Positions 49,346 through 58,810 of a stretch of 64,000 nt of DNA are shown here, in pieces (within the stretch, counting starts at the first letter, position 1; each line of letters opens with the position of its first letter). Position numbers and translations under genes: made by a program. The stretch is taken from positions 6,384,001-6,448,000 of the forward strand of contig NZ_AP024109.1 of assembly GCF_016591715.1 (NCBI RefSeq), read 5' to 3'. The notes beneath the pieces were generated by a model. The model searched no databases. It was given only the letters and a program-made list of their open reading frames with translations, and was not told the DNA's origin. Source of the stretch: Mesorhizobium sp. J8 (GTDB taxonomy: Bacteria > Pseudomonadota > Alphaproteobacteria > Rhizobiales > Rhizobiaceae).

Positions 49346-49371
49346 AAAGAGGGAGCGGATGCTCCCTCTTT
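49346..49371. terminator. Bidirectional intrinsic terminator between DUF1062 gene and typA
   Basis: A perfect 11-bp stem (49346-49356 with 49361-49371) with loop GGAT. The minus-strand side has the better T-rich tail, so it mainly serves typA. Confidence 0.85.
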
Positions 49372-49390
49372 GAACCCCTGGCCGGAAACC

Positions 49391-51220
49391 CTACGCCGCG
49401 CCCATCACCTTGGCGGCCTTCTCGAAACGCTTGCGTTCGTTCGGGTCGAGATAGAGCTTCCTGAGCCGGATGGTCTTCGGCGTCACCTCGACCAGCTCGT
49501 CGTCCTGGATCCAGGCCAGCGCCCGCTCCAGCGTCATGCGGATCGGCGGGGTCAGCTTCACCGCCTCGTCCTTGCCGGCGGCGCGGATGTTGGTGAGCTT
49601 CTTGCCCTTGAGCACGTTCACCTCCAGGTCGTTGTCTCTGGAGTGGATGCCGATGATCATGCCCTGATAGACCTTGACGCCCGGATCGATGATCATCGGG
49701 CCGCGGTCTTCCAGGTTCCACATGGCGTAGGCGACGGATTCGCCCTGCTCGTTGGAGATCAGCACGCCATTGGTGCGGCCCGGCAACTCGCCCTTGTAAG
49801 GCTCATAGGCGAAGAACAGCCGGTTCATCACCGCGGTGCCGCGCGTGTCGGTCAACAGCTCCGACTGGTAGCCGATCAGGCCGCGCGTCGGCGCATGGAA
49901 GACAAGACGTTGGCGGTTGCCGCCGGAAGGACGCAGCTCGACCATCTCGGCCTTGCGCTCCGACATCTTCTGCACGACGACGCCGGCATGCTCCTCGTCG
50001 ACGTCGATGACGACCTCCTCGACCGGCTCGAGCAGCTGGCCGTCCTCGCCCTTCTGCATGACGACGCGCGGACGCGAAACGGCAAGCTCGAAACCCTCGC
50101 GGCGCATCGTCTCGATCAGCACCGCGAGCTGCAATTCGCCGCGGCCGGACACGAAGAACGAGTCTTTTTCCGCCGATTCCTCGATCTTCAGCGCGACATT
50201 GCCTTCGGCCTCGCGCAGCAGGCGGTCGCGGATGACGCGGCTGGTCACCTTGTCGCCCTCGGTGCCGGCAAGCGGGCTGTCATTGACGAGGAAGGACATG
50301 GTGACCGTCGGCGGGTCGATCGGCTGCGCATGCAGCGGCTCGTTCACCGCCGGGTCGCAGAACGTGTCGGCGACGGTGCCCTTCGACAGGCCGGCGATGG
50401 CGACGATGTCTCCCGCCTGTGCTTCCTCGATCGGCTGGCGCTCGAGGCCGCGGAAGGCGAGGATTTTCGAGATGCGCCCGGCCTCGATCTGCGTGCCGTC
50501 GTGATGCAGGACCTTGACCGCCTGGTTGGGCTTCAGCGTGCCGGATTCGATACGGCCGGTGATGATGCGGCCGAGGAACGGGTTGGCCTCGAGAATGGTG
50601 CCGATCATGCGGAACGGGCCGGGATGGACCGTCGGCGCCGGCACATGCCTGACCACGAGGTCGAACAGCGGCGCGAGACCCTGGTCCTTCGGACCTTCTG
50701 GATTTTCCGACACCCAGCCATCCCGGCCCGAACCGTAGAGGATCGGGAAATCGAGCTGCTCGTCGGTGGCGTCGAGCGCGGCGAAGAGGTCGAACACCTC
50801 GTTCACCACCTCGACATGGCGGGCATCCGGACGGTCGATCTTGTTGATGACGACGATGGGGCGCAGGCCCACTTTCAGTGCCTTGCCGACGACGAACTTG
50901 GTCTGCGGCATCGGGCCTTCGGCGGCGTCGACGAGCACGATCGCGGAATCCACCATCGACAGGATGCGTTCCACCTCGCCGCCGAAATCGGCGTGTCCGG
51001 GCGTGTCGACGATGTTGATGCGGGTGCCCTTCCAGTCGACCGAGGTCGCCTTGGCCAAGATGGTGATGCCGCGCTCTTTTTCGAGGTCGTTGGAATCCAT
51101 GGCGCGCTCGGCGACGCGCTGGTTGTCGCGGAAGGCGCCGGACTGTTTCAGGAGCTGGTCGACAAGCGTGGTTTTGCCATGGTCGACGTGCGCGATGATC
51201 GCGATGTTGCGGAGGTTCAT
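49391..51220 (-). CDS. typA: Ribosome-associated GTPase TypA/BipA
   Basis: Translational GTPase, 609 aa. The G domain has [19 protein letters not shown] and [11 protein letters not shown]-like domains and the BipA-specific C-terminal domain ([19 protein letters not shown]) follow. It assists 50S assembly and stress or cold adaptation. Start ATG 51220 ([15 protein letters not shown]) is the family N-terminus; a longer frame to 51307 is not supported. A 16-bp perfect palindrome lies 80 bp upstream. Confidence 0.97.
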   Translation of the reverse strand: MNLRNIAIIAHVDHGKTTLVDQLLKQSGAFRDNQRVAERAMDSNDLEKERGITILAKATSVDWKGTRINIVDTPGHADFGGEVERILSMVDSAIVLVDAAEGPMPQTKFVVGKALKVGLRPIVVINKIDRPDARHVEVVNEVFDLFAALDATDEQLDFPILYGSGRDGWVSENPEGPKDQGLAPLFDLVVRHVPAPTVHPGPFRMIGTILEANPFLGRIITGRIESGTLKPNQAVKVLHHDGTQIEAGRISKILAFRGLERQPIEEAQAGDIVAIAGLSKGTVADTFCDPAVNEPLHAQPIDPPTVTMSFLVNDSPLAGTEGDKVTSRVIRDRLLREAEGNVALKIEESAEKDSFFVSGRGELQLAVLIETMRREGFELAVSRPRVVMQKGEDGQLLEPVEEVVIDVDEEHAGVVVQKMSERKAEMVELRPSGGNRQRLVFHAPTRGLIGYQSELLTDTRGTAVMNRLFFAYEPYKGELPGRTNGVLISNEQGESVAYAMWNLEDRGPMIIDPGVKVYQGMIIGIHSRDNDLEVNVLKGKKLTNIRAAGKDEAVKLTPPIRMTLERALAWIQDDELVEVTPKTIRLRKLYLDPNERKRFEKAAKVMGAA

Positions 51221-51299
51221 TTTGTCTGGTCTCGGGAACGTTGCAGGCAGCAGGCTTAAGAAGCGTCGCCTTTTTCGGTTGCGCGGCTCATACAGGGTT

Positions 51300-51315
51300 T
51301 TTCGCAATTGCGAAA
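51300..51315. promoter_or_regulatory. Perfect 16-bp palindrome upstream of typA
   Basis: TTTCGCAATTGCGAAA is a perfect dyad 80 bp before the typA start, in the divergent spacer. It could be an operator. No regulator can be named. Confidence 0.35.
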
Positions 51316-51417
51316 GGGGAGGCCCTTCCCCAAATACATGGTCACTGATTCTTAAACGTCTTGGTGTGAAATGATTCTGTTAACCAAGGCGGAACCTTTG
51401 AGGGGCCGGGCAGTTCG

Positions 51418-51705
51418 ATGTTCATGACCGATCAGATGTCCAGATTGCGTCCGGTTTTGGCGTGGGCGGCGCTTGGGTTGCTGCTTGCGGCCGGTGTTGC
51501 GCAATCGGCGACGGCTCTGCGGGAGAGCGGTTCCATCCAGCCGCCCGACGCCAGGACCGCGCAGCAGATGTTCGCCGACGCGCCCGACGGCGTCGACCCG
51601 ATCGTCACCGGCCCGGTCAGCGCCGCCTTCAAGCAGCGCCAGAAGGACGCCAATTGCGACACGGCGGTCTGGCCGAACGTTCCGCGGGCTTGTTACCCGG
51701 ATTGA
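51418..51705 (+). CDS. Small secreted protein with C-terminal WPNVPRAC motif
   Basis: A 95-aa protein with a signal peptide (hydrophobic AWAALGLLLAAGV, likely cleavage near ATA). The mature part has two cysteines and the C-terminal motif DTAVWPNVPRACYPD. I recall such C-x-WP-x-IP-x2-C tails in many small exported rhizobial proteins of unknown role; the two cysteines could form a disulfide. ATG 51418 is used; an ATG two codons later is possible. Confidence 0.7.
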   Translation: MFMTDQMSRLRPVLAWAALGLLLAAGVAQSATALRESGSIQPPDARTAQQMFADAPDGVDPIVTGPVSAAFKQRQKDANCDTAVWPNVPRACYPD

Positions 51706-51741
51706 CGCCCGCAATAACGCGGCAAACGTAGCGATCCTTCA

Positions 51742-51898
51742 CGCCCCCCTCTGCCCTGCCGGGCATCTCCCCCACATGGGGGGAGATTGGCTGTCATGCT
51801 TGCTTTCGCCAATCGCCGACCTTGCAAAAGGAGCGAGGCGCCGAAACTGCTGATCTCCCCCCAAGTGGGGGAGATGGCCGGCAGGCCAGAGGGGGGCG
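51742..51898. repeat. 157-bp palindromic repeat, family D
   Basis: Left arm CGCCCCCCTCTGCCCTGCC through ATCTCCCCC, right arm GGGGGAGATGGCC through AGAGGGGGGCG, imperfect inverted copies. A 60-bp variable middle lies between. It separates the secreted-protein gene from the convergent phosphatase gene. Confidence 0.85.
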
Positions 51899-51932
51899 CT
51901 GTCCCGCCAACCTTGCCGATTTCTCGATCACC

Positions 51933-53507
51933 TCAAGCCGACCGCACCGGATCCAACGTCACCTTGTAAAGCTCATTGTCGTCGCGATCCATCAGCCGCA
52001 CCGTGAGCTGCTCGGTCGCGCCGGAAATGTCGACCAGCCCGAAGAACTGCAGGCCGGCCGACGGCGGCAGGTTCTGACCCTGCTCGGCGGTCGGCGCCTT
52101 GATGAACTTCAGCTCGGGCCCAAAGGTCATGTCGAGGTCGTTGGGGCCGAACGTGCCGGCATGGATCGGGCCTGAGACGAATTCCCAGAACGGGTTGAAA
52201 TCCTGGAACTGCGCCTTGTCGGGATTGTAGTAATGCGCCGCAGTGTAATGCACGTCGGCGGTGAGCCAAACCGTGTTGGTGATGCCGGCATTCTTGATGA
52301 AGCGCAGCACATCGGCGAATTCAAGCTCGCGGCCCTTCGGCTTGCCGTTGTCGTTGTTCGACACCGCCTCGAAGCCGACCTTCTTTGCCGCGTCGTCCCA
52401 GACGACCAGGCTGAGCGGCATATCGGCGGCGATGATCTTCCAGGTCGCCCTGGAATTGGCCAGCTCGCGCTTCAGCCATTTGGACTGCTCCTCGCCGATC
52501 ATGCGCGACTTCGGCGTCAGCGTTTCGTCCAGATTGGCGCCGTTGGGGCCGCGATAGGAGCGCATGTCGAGGAAGAACACGTCGAGCAGCGGCCCGTGTG
52601 AGATCTTGCGGTAGACGCGGCCCGGCTCGGCCGGCTCGTAGCGGATGGTGGTCATCTCATGGAAAGCGCGCGCGGCGCGTGCCGCCAGCACATGGATGGA
52701 TTTCTCTTTGTACCGGTCGTCCTTGCTGAGGTCCTTCGAGTCCGACCAGTTGTTCAGCACCTCGTGGTCGTCCCACTGGTAGAAGGTCGGGCAGATGGCG
52801 GAGAGGGCAAGCACATGCTTGTCCATCATGTTGTACTTCCACTGGTCGCGGTATTCGTCCAGCGTCTCGGCGACCTTGCGCTTGCCGTCGAGCATGACGA
52901 CGTTCTTCCACTTGCCGCCGCCGGGCAGGTCGACCTCGTCCTTCAGCGCGCCGTCGGCATAGATCGTATCGCCCGAATGCAGGAAGAAGTCCGGCGTGTG
53001 CTTGGCGATGGTCGAGTAGGTCTTCATGCCGGTCTCGTCGATGCCCCAGCCCTGGCCGGCGGTATCGCCCGACCAGGCGAAGCGCACGTCGCGCTTCGAC
53101 GACGGCGCGGTGCGGAAGCGGCCGACGATCGGCTCGGAGACGGCATTGATGTCGGAGAGGTCGGCGGCAGTCATGCGGTAGAAGATGTCCTGGTCCGAGG
53201 CGAGATCGGTCAGCAGCCGCTTCACCGTATAGTCGCTGGCCGGCGAGGTATCGAGCGGAGCCAGCCGCGTGGCATTGGCGAAGCTTTCGGTGGTCGACAC
53301 TTCATACATCACGCGCGCGGGCCTGTCGGTGCGGGTCCACACCATGCCGGACGTCGCGTCGACGTCGCCGGACTGGACGCCATGCGTGAAGGCTGGGCGC
53401 TGATTGGCGCGGGAATAATAGGGCAGCGCCAGACCGGAGGCGCCGACAAGGCCGAAGGCGCTGGCCGAGGTGACGAAAGCGCGGCGGGTCAATGAGAGCT
53501 TGTTCAT
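51933..53507 (-). CDS. phoD: PhoD-like alkaline phosphatase, Tat-exported
   Basis: A 524-aa metallophosphoesterase of the PhoD family. The Tat signal is visible as SLTRRAFVTSASAFGLVGAS at residues 4-24. Metal and active-site motifs are WSGDTAGQGWG, HSGDTIYAD, WDDHEVLNNW and ADVHYTAAH. It should act in the periplasm as a phosphodiesterase or phosphomonoesterase, dependent on Fe/Ca or Ca in known members. ATG 53507 follows GGAGA. Induction by phosphate shortage is likely for the family, but no clear Pho box was found. Confidence 0.92.
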   Translation of the reverse strand: MNKLSLTRRAFVTSASAFGLVGASGLALPYYSRANQRPAFTHGVQSGDVDATSGMVWTRTDRPARVMYEVSTTESFANATRLAPLDTSPASDYTVKRLLTDLASDQDIFYRMTAADLSDINAVSEPIVGRFRTAPSSKRDVRFAWSGDTAGQGWGIDETGMKTYSTIAKHTPDFFLHSGDTIYADGALKDEVDLPGGGKWKNVVMLDGKRKVAETLDEYRDQWKYNMMDKHVLALSAICPTFYQWDDHEVLNNWSDSKDLSKDDRYKEKSIHVLAARAARAFHEMTTIRYEPAEPGRVYRKISHGPLLDVFFLDMRSYRGPNGANLDETLTPKSRMIGEEQSKWLKRELANSRATWKIIAADMPLSLVVWDDAAKKVGFEAVSNNDNGKPKGRELEFADVLRFIKNAGITNTVWLTADVHYTAAHYYNPDKAQFQDFNPFWEFVSGPIHAGTFGPNDLDMTFGPELKFIKAPTAEQGQNLPPSAGLQFFGLVDISGATEQLTVRLMDRDDNELYKVTLDPVRSA

Positions 53508-53607
53508 GGCTGTCTCCGGATGGCGTTGAACGGGACCGCCAAGCTCTCGCCTCAATGTTTCAGGCGCATATCGGAACCATGAAGTTTTGATAACAGTGCA
53601 GCGCTTT

Positions 53608-53770
53608 CCTTCTCCCCTTGTGGGAGAAGGTGGCTCGGCGCGCAGCGCCGATGAGGGGTGTTCCAGCGGAGTGAGACGTTGGCGTTTCATCGGAACGAGA
53701 CACCAGCTTTCCCTGGAACACCCCTCATCCGTCGCCTTCGGCGACACCTTCTCCCACAAGGGGAGAAAGG
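53608..53770. repeat. 163-bp palindromic repeat, family C copy 2
   Basis: Same arms as the copy at 39043-39216 (CCTTCTCCCCTTGTGGGAG and its inverse). The asymmetric loop sequences are swapped, so this copy lies in the opposite orientation. It sits between phoD and the next MFS gene. Confidence 0.9.
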
Positions 53771-53782
53771 GAAGCGGCGCCC

Positions 53783-55066
53783 TCAAGCCGCCTGCGGCTC
53801 CGGCTCGAAAGCCGGTCGGTCGGTATTGATCAGCAGCGAGATACAGGCCGCCGCGATGCCCGTCATGCCGGCGATCAGGAAGGCCAGCTCGTAATTGCCC
53901 TGCAGCTCGCGCATCGTGCCGCCGAAGGCGGCGGCGGCCGCCGCGCCCACCTGGTGGCCGGCAACGATCCAGCCGAACACGATCGGCCCGCTGCGATCGC
54001 CGAAGGCTTCGTTGGCGAGCCTGAGCGTCGGCGGCACGGTGGCAATCCAGTCAAGCCCGTAGAGCACGGCGAAGATGATCAGGCTGGTCGCCGAGAAGCC
54101 GGAATAAGGCAGGTAGATCAGCGACAAGCCGCGCACCGCGTAATAGACCCCGAGCAGCTTGCGCGGATCGAAACGGTCGGTGAGCCAGCCGGACAGCGTC
54201 GTGCCGATCAGGTCGAAAATGCCCATCATCGACAACAGTCCTGCGGCCTGCACCTCGCCGATGCCCATATCGCCGCAAAAGGCGATGAGATGCGTGCCGA
54301 CCAGGCCGTTGGTGGTGAAGCCGCACACGAAGAAGGTGGCGAAGAGATACCAGAACACCCGTGTGCCCGCCGCGCGGCGCAGCGTGTTCAGCGTATGCGC
54401 CAGGAAATTGCCCTGCGATGCGGGCGACACCGGCGGCACGTCGTCCGCATCGGCGCCGTAGCGAACCTGGCCGATCGAGGCGGGACGCTCGGGCACCAGC
54501 AGGAAAACGAACGGTATCAGCGCGGCGGTGGCAAGCGCCACCGCGATCGCCACCGGCTTCCAGCCGCCGCTCTGCGCCAGCGAGGCGATCACCGGCAGGA
54601 ACACCAGCATGCCGGTGGCGCTGGAGGCCGACATCAGGCCCATCATCAGGCCGCGATTGGTCTTGAACCAGCGGTTGACGATCGTGGCGCCGAGAACGCT
54701 CGCCACCGCGCCCGATCCGATGCCGGAAAACACGCCCCAGGTGATGAAGAGATGCCAGGGTTCGGTCATCAACAGGCTGAGCGCGGTCGACCCCGACATC
54801 ACCGCCAGCGCGCCGAGCAGCGTGCGGCGCAGCCCGATACGCTCCATCAGCGCCGCCGCGAACGGGCCGGTGAGGCCATAGAGCAGGATGCCGATGCTGG
54901 CCGCCCAGGAGGTCACGTCGCGGCGCCAGCCGAAGCTTTCCTCCAGCGGAACCATCATCACCGAGGGCGCCGAACGGAGTCCCGCCGCGATCAGCAGGCA
55001 CAGGAAAATGACGGCAACGACGACGAAAGCGTAGCGCTGGCCAAACGGGCGGGACTGGGCTATCAT
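53783..55066 (-). CDS. MFS transporter (OFA/MCT-like)
   Basis: A 427-aa major facilitator with about twelve helices. The N-terminus (SAPSVMMVPLEESFGWRRDV) is typical of the oxalate/formate or monocarboxylate-type group of MFS proteins. Start ATG 55066 is used; the frame runs further upstream but through the operator region and the divergent gene. Its start is immediately next to one of two operator half-structures. It is divergent from a TetR gene 78 bp away that very likely represses it. The substrate is unknown. Confidence 0.9.
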   Translation of the reverse strand: MIAQSRPFGQRYAFVVVAVIFLCLLIAAGLRSAPSVMMVPLEESFGWRRDVTSWAASIGILLYGLTGPFAAALMERIGLRRTLLGALAVMSGSTALSLLMTEPWHLFITWGVFSGIGSGAVASVLGATIVNRWFKTNRGLMMGLMSASSATGMLVFLPVIASLAQSGGWKPVAIAVALATAALIPFVFLLVPERPASIGQVRYGADADDVPPVSPASQGNFLAHTLNTLRRAAGTRVFWYLFATFFVCGFTTNGLVGTHLIAFCGDMGIGEVQAAGLLSMMGIFDLIGTTLSGWLTDRFDPRKLLGVYYAVRGLSLIYLPYSGFSATSLIIFAVLYGLDWIATVPPTLRLANEAFGDRSGPIVFGWIVAGHQVGAAAAAAFGGTMRELQGNYELAFLIAGMTGIAAACISLLINTDRPAFEPEPQAA

Positions 55067-55123
55067 GTTACTGACCGGTACGTTGCAATGGGATGGTGTC
55101 ATACATACGTACCGGTCAGTAAC
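55067..55123. promoter_or_regulatory. Divergent TetR operator pair
   Basis: A perfect 17-bp inverted repeat: GTTACTGACCGGTACGT at 55067-55083 and ACGTACCGGTCAGTAAC at 55107-55123, 23 bp apart. Each arm contains the palindrome ACCGGT; their centres are 37 bp apart. It fills the spacer between the MFS and TetR genes, where a TetR repressor would control both. Confidence 0.8.
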
Positions 55124-55144
55124 ATTGTCAAGCGAGTTGTTTGC

Positions 55145-55753
55145 ATGCCATCGGACAATAAAATTGAAGCGCCGTTGAAAGCAGCCCCCGCCCCGAAAGC
55201 GGCGGACAAGATCCTCGACGTGGCGCGCGACCTTTTTTATCGCGAGGGCATCAGGGCGATCGGCGTCGACGAGATCGTCAGGCGCGCCGGCGTCACCAAG
55301 CCCAGCCTCTATCGCAGCTTCCCGTCCAAGGACGAGCTTGCCGCCTCCTATCTGCGCAAATACGACCTCGAATTCTGGGACCGCTTCGACGAGGCCGTGA
55401 ACGCGCATCCCGGCAATCCGCGCGCGCAGGTCATCGCTTTCCTGACCCGGGTCGGCAAACGCACGCAGAAGCCCGATTACCGCGGCTGCGGCATGACCAA
55501 TGCGGCGGTGGAATATCCGGAGCGCGGCCATCCCGCGCGGGTGGTGAGCGAGAACAATAAGGTGGAACTGCGCCGGCGCCTGCGCGCCATGGCCGCCGCG
55601 ATGGGCGCCGCCGATTCCGACACGCTGGGCGACGGCCTGCTGCTGCTCATCGAAGGCGCCTATATCAGCGGCCAGCTCTTTGGCGTGGGCGGACCGGCCG
55701 CGGCGGTTGCCCGCAACGCCGACCTCCTGATCGAAGCCAGCTTGAAGAAATAG
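55145..55753 (+). CDS. TetR family transcriptional regulator
   Basis: A 202-aa repressor. The N-terminal helix-turn-helix is KILDVARDLFYREGIRAIGV...VTKPSLYRSFPSKDEL. The C-terminal ligand domain has a conserved CGMTNAAVEYP with a cysteine. It is divergent from the MFS gene, and the operator pair between them is its probable target. The inducer is unknown. Start ATG 55145. Confidence 0.92.
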   Translation: MPSDNKIEAPLKAAPAPKAADKILDVARDLFYREGIRAIGVDEIVRRAGVTKPSLYRSFPSKDELAASYLRKYDLEFWDRFDEAVNAHPGNPRAQVIAFLTRVGKRTQKPDYRGCGMTNAAVEYPERGHPARVVSENNKVELRRRLRAMAAAMGAADSDTLGDGLLLLIEGAYISGQLFGVGGPAAAVARNADLLIEASLKK

Positions 55754-55798
55754 CGGACGGCGCTACGCTTCCGGCAACTCGAAACGGAGTTGCCCGTG

Positions 55799-56389
55799 AT
55801 GCGTGCTCTTTTGATCCCGCTTGCGCTTGCCGGTTTCTGCCAGGCGGCCCGGGCCGGCGACATCTCCAGCGCCTACACAGATCTCGATTCAAAGAAGGAT
55901 TGCGCGACCTATGCGCGGGCCGCGGAAGGCGACGGCGATTGGGCGAGCCTCGTCTGCTCCGGCTATCGCGGCTACCCGGTCCTGATCGGCTACGACGACG
56001 CGCGCGAATCCGTCTATTATGGCTTTCCGTCAGACGACATGACTTCGGTCTGGGAGAGCTTCACCGCCTTCAACGGCTCCGGCCCGAAGGTGGAATGGCG
56101 CATCGAGACCAATGGCGACGCCGCCATCCCCTTCGCCGCCATTCATCGCCGCTCCGTCAGCGACCCCGAAGACGAGAAGAAGCAGACAGAAGTCCTGGTC
56201 GTCGCCAAGGTGGCGCAGCCGGAAGAGCATCAGGGCTGCACGATCGGCCTGGTTCTGGCCACCGGCAATCCGCAGGCCAACGACCAGGCGCGCAAGCTGG
56301 CCGACGAGAAGGCGAAGGCCTTCGTCTGCGGCAAGGACAAGCGCGACGTGATCGGCGACGTGCCGCCTTTCGGCCGCGTGGACAACTAA
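55799..56389 (+). CDS. Exported protein of unknown function
   Basis: A 196-aa protein with a signal peptide (MRALLIPLALAGFCQAARAG, cleavage after ARA). The mature part has cysteines at several positions (KKDCATY, LVCSGYRG, GCTIGLV, FVCGKDK), which may form disulfides. No domain is recognised. ATG 55799 follows CGGAG. It follows the TetR gene by 45 bp on the same strand and may be co-transcribed. Confidence 0.75.
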   Translation: MRALLIPLALAGFCQAARAGDISSAYTDLDSKKDCATYARAAEGDGDWASLVCSGYRGYPVLIGYDDARESVYYGFPSDDMTSVWESFTAFNGSGPKVEWRIETNGDAAIPFAAIHRRSVSDPEDEKKQTEVLVVAKVAQPEEHQGCTIGLVLATGNPQANDQARKLADEKAKAFVCGKDKRDVIGDVPPFGRVDN

Positions 56390-56405
56390 CCGGGCCGCGG
56401 CTTCG

Positions 56406-57023
56406 TCAGCCTTCGCCGGCTTCCAGATGCCGGCTAAGCATCAGCCGCAATTCCTCAAGCACGCCGTCGCGCAGGCGCTTCTCGCCGATCAAGGTCAGCG
56501 GAATGCGCATCAATTGCGGCACGATCACCGCCAGCCTTTCGGCCTGGCCAGGCGGCAGCGGCGGATCGGCGGCGGCGAACAGCGTCGCGATCTGGTTCCG
56601 CCGGCGGCCGCGCATGGCACGCCGCCAGCCATCGTCGCCCGGCAGGTCGAGCAGCGCCGAATAGGCCGGATGCCCGGCCATGAAGGCGCCAAGCCGCGCG
56701 AACAATCGGTCGGCGATTTCCGCCGCGGTCATCCCTTGCGTGCGATCGCGCAGGTCGTCGAGCTCGGCTGAAAGCGCCTCCGCGTTCTGGGCGAGGATCG
56801 CCTGTGCCATTGCCTGCTTGGTCGGGAAGAACAGATAGAGCGTGCCGATGGCCGCACCCGCCTTGGCGGCGATCTCGGTCATGGTCGTCGCGTCGAACCC
56901 CTTCTCGACGAACAGATCCGAGGCCGCGGCCATCAGTGCGGCGACGCGGTCGCGGCCTCTTTTTTGCTGCGGCGCGCGCGGCTGCGGCACAGTTTCGCTT
57001 GATTTTTCCGAGGCCATCCTCAT
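56406..57023 (-). CDS. TetR family transcriptional regulator
   Basis: A 205-aa regulator. The helix-turn-helix region is ALMAAASDLFVEKGFDATTM with GTLYLFFPTKQAM. The C-terminal domain is typical of regulators of multidrug exporters. It is divergent from the DHA2-type MFS gene at 57098, with a 74-bp spacer. It starts at ATG 57023 or 57017. The effector is unknown. Confidence 0.92.
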   Translation of the reverse strand: MRMASEKSSETVPQPRAPQQKRGRDRVAALMAAASDLFVEKGFDATTMTEIAAKAGAAIGTLYLFFPTKQAMAQAILAQNAEALSAELDDLRDRTQGMTAAEIADRLFARLGAFMAGHPAYSALLDLPGDDGWRRAMRGRRRNQIATLFAAADPPLPPGQAERLAVIVPQLMRIPLTLIGEKRLRDGVLEELRLMLSRHLEAGEG

Positions 57024-57050
57024 ATTCCAAACCTGAGACTATCCTCATAT
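57016..57050. promoter_or_regulatory. Possible TetR operator, direct repeats of ATCCTCATAT
   Basis: Direct repeats ATCCTCATAT at 57016-57025 and 57041-57050, 25 bp apart, lie in the divergent spacer. A short dyad TGAG-N6-CTCA (57034-57047) overlaps the second. The first repeat covers the TetR start codon. Binding is inferred from position. Confidence 0.45.
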
Positions 57051-57097
57051 ATAGCCTGCCGGCCCTCGACGCGCCAGCAGCGCCGGACCAGAACGCC

Positions 57098-58810
57098 ATG
57101 ACCACCGCAAAACAAGACCGCCCACGGAGCCACAAATGGATGGTTCTGAGCAACACCACGCTCGGCATGCTTGCCGCCGCCATCAACGGCTCGATCCTCT
57201 TGATCAGCCTTCCGGCGGTGTTTCGCGGCATCGGCCTCAAGGCGCTCGACCCCGGCAACATCAATTACCTGCTCTGGGCGATCATCGGCTACATGATCGC
57301 CACCGCCGTGCTGGTCGTCGCCTTCGGCCGGCTGGGAGACCAGTTCGGCCGGGCGAAGATGTATAATCTGGGCTTCGCCGTCTTCACCGCCGCCTCCATC
57401 GCGCTCAGCCTTTTGCCCGGCCAGGGCGATTTCGCCGCCATGTATCTCATCGGCGTGCGCATCATCCAGGGCATAGGCGGCGCGCTGATCATGGCCAATT
57501 CCACGGCGCTGCTCACCGACGCCTTTCCCGAGAACGAGCGCGGCTTCGCCCTCGGCATCAATGTGGTGGCGGCGATCGGCGGCCAGTTCATCGGCCTGTT
57601 GATCGGCGGGCTGCTCGCCGACACCGACTGGCGGCTGGTGTTCTGGATCAACGTGCCCTTCGGGCTCGTCGGCACCATCTGGGCGTATCTGAAGCTGCAC
57701 GACGCGCCGAACCGCTCCAGCCACACGATCGACTGGCTGGGCAACATCAGCTTCGGCCTCGGACTGGTTATGATCCTAACCGCCATCACCTATGGCCTGC
57801 AGCCTTATGGCGATCAGGTGATGGCCTGGACCAGCCCGAAAGTGCTGACGCTGTTTGCCATTGGCGTCGTCTCGCTGATCGCTTTCGTCGCGATCGAGAG
57901 CCGCGTTGCCAAGCCGATGCTCGACCTGTCGCTGTTTCGTATTCCGGGCTTTGCCTATGGCAACATCGCCAATCTCGCCTCCGGCATCGCCCGTGGCGGC
58001 CTGCAATTCATGCTGATCGTCTGGCTGCAGGGCATCTGGCTGCCGCTGCACGGCTATTCGTTCGAGCAGACGCCGCTCTGGTCGGCGATCTTCATGCTGC
58101 CGCTCACGATCGGCTTCCTGATTGCCGGGCCGATCTCCGGTTATTTCTCCGACCGCATCGGCGGCGTGCCTTTCGCCGTCGGCGGCATGGTCGCGGGCGC
58201 GGCAAGTTTCGTCGCGCTGATGCTGCTGCCGGCCGACTTCTCCTACACCGCCTTTGCCGGCCTGCTCTTCCTCAACGGCCTCGGCTCCGGCCTGTTCGTC
58301 GCGCCGAACTCGACGCAGATCATGAATTCCGTGCCGGCGCGCGAACGCGGCCAGGCTTCCGGCATGCGCGCCACAACCACCAATGCCGGCCAGGTGCTGT
58401 CGATCGGCCTGTTCTTCAGCCTGATGCTGGCCGGCCTTGCCGCCAGCCTGCCGGCGACGATGGAGGCCGGCCTTCTGGCGCAACATGTGCCGGAGGCGAT
58501 CGCGCACCAGGTCGCCAACATGCCTCCGGTCGCCAGCCTGTTCGCCGCTTTTCTCGGCTACAACCCGATGGGCGAGCTGATCCCGGCCGACGTGCTCCAT
58601 GCCCTGCCGCCCGCGAACGCCGCGACATTGACCGGCAACCAGTTCTTTCCCGAGCTGATGTCGGGACCGTTCAAGCACGGGCTGGTCTTTGCCTTCACCT
58701 TCTCGGCGGTCCTCTATCTGGTCGCCGCCTTCGCTTCCTGGCGTGGCGGCCGCGGTGCCGAAGCGGAGATGCCGGAGAGCCTGGCGACCGAAGCCGCCGG
58801 CCGGGGCTGA
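57098..58810 (+). CDS. MFS transporter, DHA2 family (drug efflux type)
   Basis: A 570-aa, 14-helix drug:H+ antiporter-2 family transporter. Motif A is seen in FGRLGDQFGRAKMYNLG. The motif C-type region is GVRIIQGIGGALIMANST. The N-terminus up to residue 13 is cytoplasmic and basic. Start ATG 57098 is chosen because the frame upstream overlaps the divergent TetR gene. It probably exports toxic compounds under control of that TetR protein. Confidence 0.9.
   Translation: MTTAKQDRPRSHKWMVLSNTTLGMLAAAINGSILLISLPAVFRGIGLKALDPGNINYLLWAIIGYMIATAVLVVAFGRLGDQFGRAKMYNLGFAVFTAASIALSLLPGQGDFAAMYLIGVRIIQGIGGALIMANSTALLTDAFPENERGFALGINVVAAIGGQFIGLLIGGLLADTDWRLVFWINVPFGLVGTIWAYLKLHDAPNRSSHTIDWLGNISFGLGLVMILTAITYGLQPYGDQVMAWTSPKVLTLFAIGVVSLIAFVAIESRVAKPMLDLSLFRIPGFAYGNIANLASGIARGGLQFMLIVWLQGIWLPLHGYSFEQTPLWSAIFMLPLTIGFLIAGPISGYFSDRIGGVPFAVGGMVAGAASFVALMLLPADFSYTAFAGLLFLNGLGSGLFVAPNSTQIMNSVPARERGQASGMRATTTNAGQVLSIGLFFSLMLAGLAASLPATMEAGLLAQHVPEAIAHQVANMPPVASLFAAFLGYNPMGELIPADVLHALPPANAATLTGNQFFPELMSGPFKHGLVFAFTFSAVLYLVAAFASWRGGRGAEAEMPESLATEAAGRG

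Noticed and set aside
51742..51898. CRISPR-like or tandem repeat array
   Set aside because: The sequence is a single inverted pair with a variable middle, without regular spacers; no CRISPR array was found anywhere in the window.
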